A DNA stretch of 64,000 nt from Anthonomus grandis grandis (taxonomy: Eukaryota; Arthropoda; Insecta; Coleoptera; Curculionidae), in NCBI RefSeq assembly GCF_022605725.1, contig NC_065557.1, positions 434,001 through 498,000 of the forward strand, written 5' to 3'. The notes below the pieces were generated by a model. That model did not search any database. It had not been told where the DNA came from and was given only the letters and a program-made list of their open reading frames with translations. Made by a program: the position numbers and the translations under genes. Shown one piece after another: positions 61,081 through 64,000 of this stretch. How positions within the stretch are numbered: the first letter of the stretch is position 1; every line of letters starts with the position of its first letter.

Positions 61081-62579
61081 TTCGCGATTTTAAACGAGTC
61101 TGAAATTGTCTTAAATTAAAACACAAACTGATAAAAACCTATATATTCCATATACTGAAAGTGATTCATTCTAATGACAAATAGATCTACTTATCCTTGT
61201 CCCTCGTATACACGACGACACCCAATTTACGTAAGATTGTCACTAATAGGTCGACATTTGTTTCAATTATCTCATAATTAAGTTAAACAAGTAAATAACA
61301 CCCCAAGCGAACATCATTGACAGGGACAGTAACCAGATAAGGCTCAGTCTGGTATGTTGAAGTGAGATAAGGGGCGACTTATCGACAGCCCGCTTGTTTA
61401 TGTATTTTCCTTGTTTTTTTTTTTTTGATTTTTAAATGTTTGCGTTTGGATGATTATTTTTTCAAATCGGTTTGTGGAAAGATAAGGGCTTTTGTTTTTG
61501 TTCTTGGAAATTCAACACGAGTACAATTTAACAATCCTAATTTAAATTTCCCGCCAAAACGGTTTACCATTAAAAAAAAAATAGAGTAATTTTATCAAGG
61601 AGGCCCCTATGCATGAGTGCAACAAAGAGAGTTATATTGAGAGTCACTGTGAGGTCAAAGTTAAACAAGTAGTAGGCCAGGATTGTTGTTGAGTGTGACG
61701 TCAGCTGTCACATATTGACACAGTTAAAGATGGCGGATGAGTGAAAACTGTATTAATTTACGTTGAATTTAAATTGCGGTTGGGTTTTTATTTAAAAAGT
61801 CGTATATACACTGGGGCCCGACTCGTATATGTATATAAAATATCAACCGGAAGCGGCCGATATAAAATATCATGCGGTTAGTTTAATTAATGCTATCGTT
61901 AAATATGTTAATTTTGATTGTTACGTACCGCATGCATTATGAGATATTTTCGGTTTTTGACATTTTAACCAGTCAGTAAGAGTACGTCAATTATTATTAA
62001 ACAATTTACACCGATTTGGCGGATGTGTACATTATAATAATAATAAAAATAATACAGATTTCGGGATATTTGCTCGCACGAATGGTGTGTCAACTGTTGC
62101 AAAATTTTACTGCTCACATCCTGCCGTTAACATTTTTACTGCGCCGATGGTGGTTAATTTGTCGAAATTAGTTTCGCTCCTCTTTAGTCTAATTATTGTT
62201 TGTCATAGAAAAATAACAATTGAATGTATATAGCCTTGATTTAAAATAATGTCATAGTGGGTCTTGGACGGGACCCTTCTATAAATGAAATATGGCGCAC
62301 GTGGTGGTAACTTCCGAAGATGCTATTGGTGTGCTTGTATAGATACCATCGGGGGAACAAAACGGAAATGGGTGGATCACCTTTGCCGAAAATCTTGATC
62401 GTATGACATTTATGTGCCCCTCTTTCAAATCTTTCTTTTTTATTTTCACGTTAAGTGACTATAATAGGGACAAATATATATGGTAATTACGTTTAAACCG
62501 GATTGATACTTTATAACGGCTTTTTAGTAGTTAATGTTGTAAGGTTATGTAATGGGAAAAACATGATAATTATTTAAAC
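61081..62579. other. Unique DNA, possible regulatory island
   Basis: 61660-61760 is more GC-balanced with GTCAGCTGTCACA and AAAGATGGCGG (61726-61736), resembling the islands at 37000-38100 and 47800. 62270-62400 is balanced and holds CACGTG (62299-62304) and a 16-codon frame from 62292. No exon supported. Confidence 0.4.
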
Positions 62580-64000
62580 GCAGTAAGCCATGGCATCAAT
62601 CCAATATGGCCGCCGTCACAAGTTTCTCGAAAAGTTAAATAAATCCAAAATGGCCGCCACGACCAGAGAACTGACATTAGGAAACGTCAAACATTCTGAC
62701 ACAAAACGTATACTTGGCAAATTAGAAAATCTAAAGTCTTCTGATCCTACTATAACCTCTCTTGTACCCTGTAAAGTTATTTTTATGCCTCTTTGTAAAA
62801 AATATGAGTTTTGGACATTTGAAAAAGATAATAAGTAGCAAGCCGTGGATTCTCAAATGCATGACATTAATAAACGTGAATCTCTTGAAAATTTAAATAA
62901 ATATTAGTGAGCTATGAAATCCAAGATGGCCGCGACGCGAGAAGCATTGACATTAAGTAACGTCAAATTTTGAAATGCAAAATACGTTATGTTGTATATG
63001 ATAAATTAGGAGACCTAAATTCTTCTGATACCATTATATAACCTAGTCGTAAAAAACCATTTTTATGTCCATTTGTAATGAAAATATGAGTCTTCAAATA
63101 AATAGTAGCAAGCCGTGAAATCCAAAATGGCTGCCGTGACAAGCGCGACTGGTAACGCAATAAGGACAATCACGTTAAAAAGTATCTAATTTTAAACGAT
63201 TTTATGGTATAAAACAGAAAGAGCACCTATTATACATAAGAAATTCGAATGCCTTTACGTACTATAATAATAATTCTTTATGTCCATTTAAGTTGTTTTA
63301 GGCCCCTTTACATTGCCAATATGAGCCTACTTTCGGGAAAAATGAAATAAATTATAGCAAGCTATGGAATCCAAAATGGCTGCCATGACAAGGGAACTGT
63401 CAACGCAACAGAGATGCACGACAATCAAAAGCAGTAAGCCGTGGAATCAATCCAATATGGCCGCCGTCACAAGTTTTTCAAAAGTTTAAAAAAAATATGA
63501 GTGAGCCATGGAATCCAACATGGCCGCCACGATGGGAAAATTGAAATTTCATGTTGTATAAGTTAAATTTCAATGCTATCACAACCTCTCTTAGATTTAT
63601 TTTAATCATCTTTATGTCCCCGTCTTGAGTAACTTTAAATAAATAGTAGCAAGCCGTGGAACCAGATATGGCCGCCTTGACGTGCGCAACTGTCAAGGCG
63701 AGAGGAACTATATGACATCATAATAAACGTCAAATCTTAGACGATTTAATGGACCAAAAGAGGAAAAGAATTTATTACATATATATAAGGAATTTAATAA
63801 CTTAATGTCTTCCCATTCTATAATCACTTCTTTATATCAATTTAAGTGAATTTTATGCCATTTAGTCCAAATAAATAATGTCAAGTTATGGAATCCAATA
63901 TGGCCGCACCACAGAAGAACTGACATTGAAAAATGCCAGACTTTATGACACAAAATAATGAAAAATCATGTTGTATAAGATCAATTTGAAGGCCCAAAGT
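62580..64000 (+). repeat. Diverged repeat with an ATGGCCGCC motif in each unit
   Basis: AGCCGTGGAATCCAAAATGG-CCGCC or variants occur near 62606, 62648, 62924, 63124, 63374, 63456, 63519, 63667 and 63897. Two larger periods are visible: about 850 bp (62582 to 63432, AGTAAGCCATGGCATCAATC against AGTAAGCCGTGGAATCAATC) and about 540 bp (63108 to 63648, AATAGTAGCAAGCCGTG). The array runs off the window end. The 82-codon frame at 62590 is a repeat by-product. Confidence 0.8.

Noticed and set aside
62590..62838. 82-codon frame starting MASIQYGRRHK
   Set aside because: Starts within the ATGGCCGCC repeat unit, and related units do not keep the frame.

Overview
This is AT-rich insect chromosomal DNA carrying part of one recognisable gene, the ETS transcription factor pointed (pnt), on the + strand. 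Three coding exons were found: 17648-17764 (ERK phospho-acceptor motif and start of the PNT/SAM region), 38320-38517 (core of the PNT domain) and 38588-38779 (linker after the domain). They join in one frame across GT-AG boundaries, with introns of 20,555 bp and 70 bp. The N-terminal exon(s) and the C-terminal ETS DNA-binding exons were not found and should lie outside the window or in exons too short to recognise. The very large introns and heavy satellite load fit a large-genome insect. A beetle is possible, but the sequence does not prove the order. No bacterial-type gene, CRISPR array, rRNA or tRNA was seen.

Almost everything else is repetitive. In order: a 366-bp tandem repeat (1-870); relics of a ~160-bp satellite superfamily (880-1100 and 2990-3300); a ~188-bp repeat in two opposite-facing blocks (3430-4480 and 6690-9500) around a broken non-LTR retrotransposon (4839-5845, - strand); short ~200-bp repeats (10255-10800); three foldback elements (10850-11260, 11624-15349, 16358-16850), the middle one amplified inside into a ~297-bp array; a 680-bp repeat (18400-20450); a degenerate repeat (20640-22170); the ~170-bp satellite in + orientation (22880-26460) and then in - orientation (27630-36760); a ~185-bp A/B alternating array just after the third pnt exon (38880-40130); two more arrays of the same superfamily (~167 bp at 41745-47345, ~158 bp at 48790-52130); a diverged array rich in GTTGGCA and TGTCACTTGTCAAG (56400-61080); and an array whose units carry ATGGCCGCC (62580-64000).

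The most notable structure is the large inverted satellite pair inside the 20.6-kb pnt intron: about 3.6 kb in one direction and 9.1 kb in the other, around a 1.2-kb unique spacer. A pnt pre-mRNA crossing it could fold into a multi-kilobase double strand. The - block has nested higher-order repeats of 340, 1197 and 3241 bp. Other points are one box shared by three satellite subfamilies, a CACCCTGTATA-like motif at several array edges, a pre-miRNA-like hairpin at 6018-6092, two hammerhead-like motifs, YY1/Pho-like motifs in the unique islands near array edges, and three consecutive phase-1 symmetric pnt exons. All functional readings beyond the pnt exons are inference.
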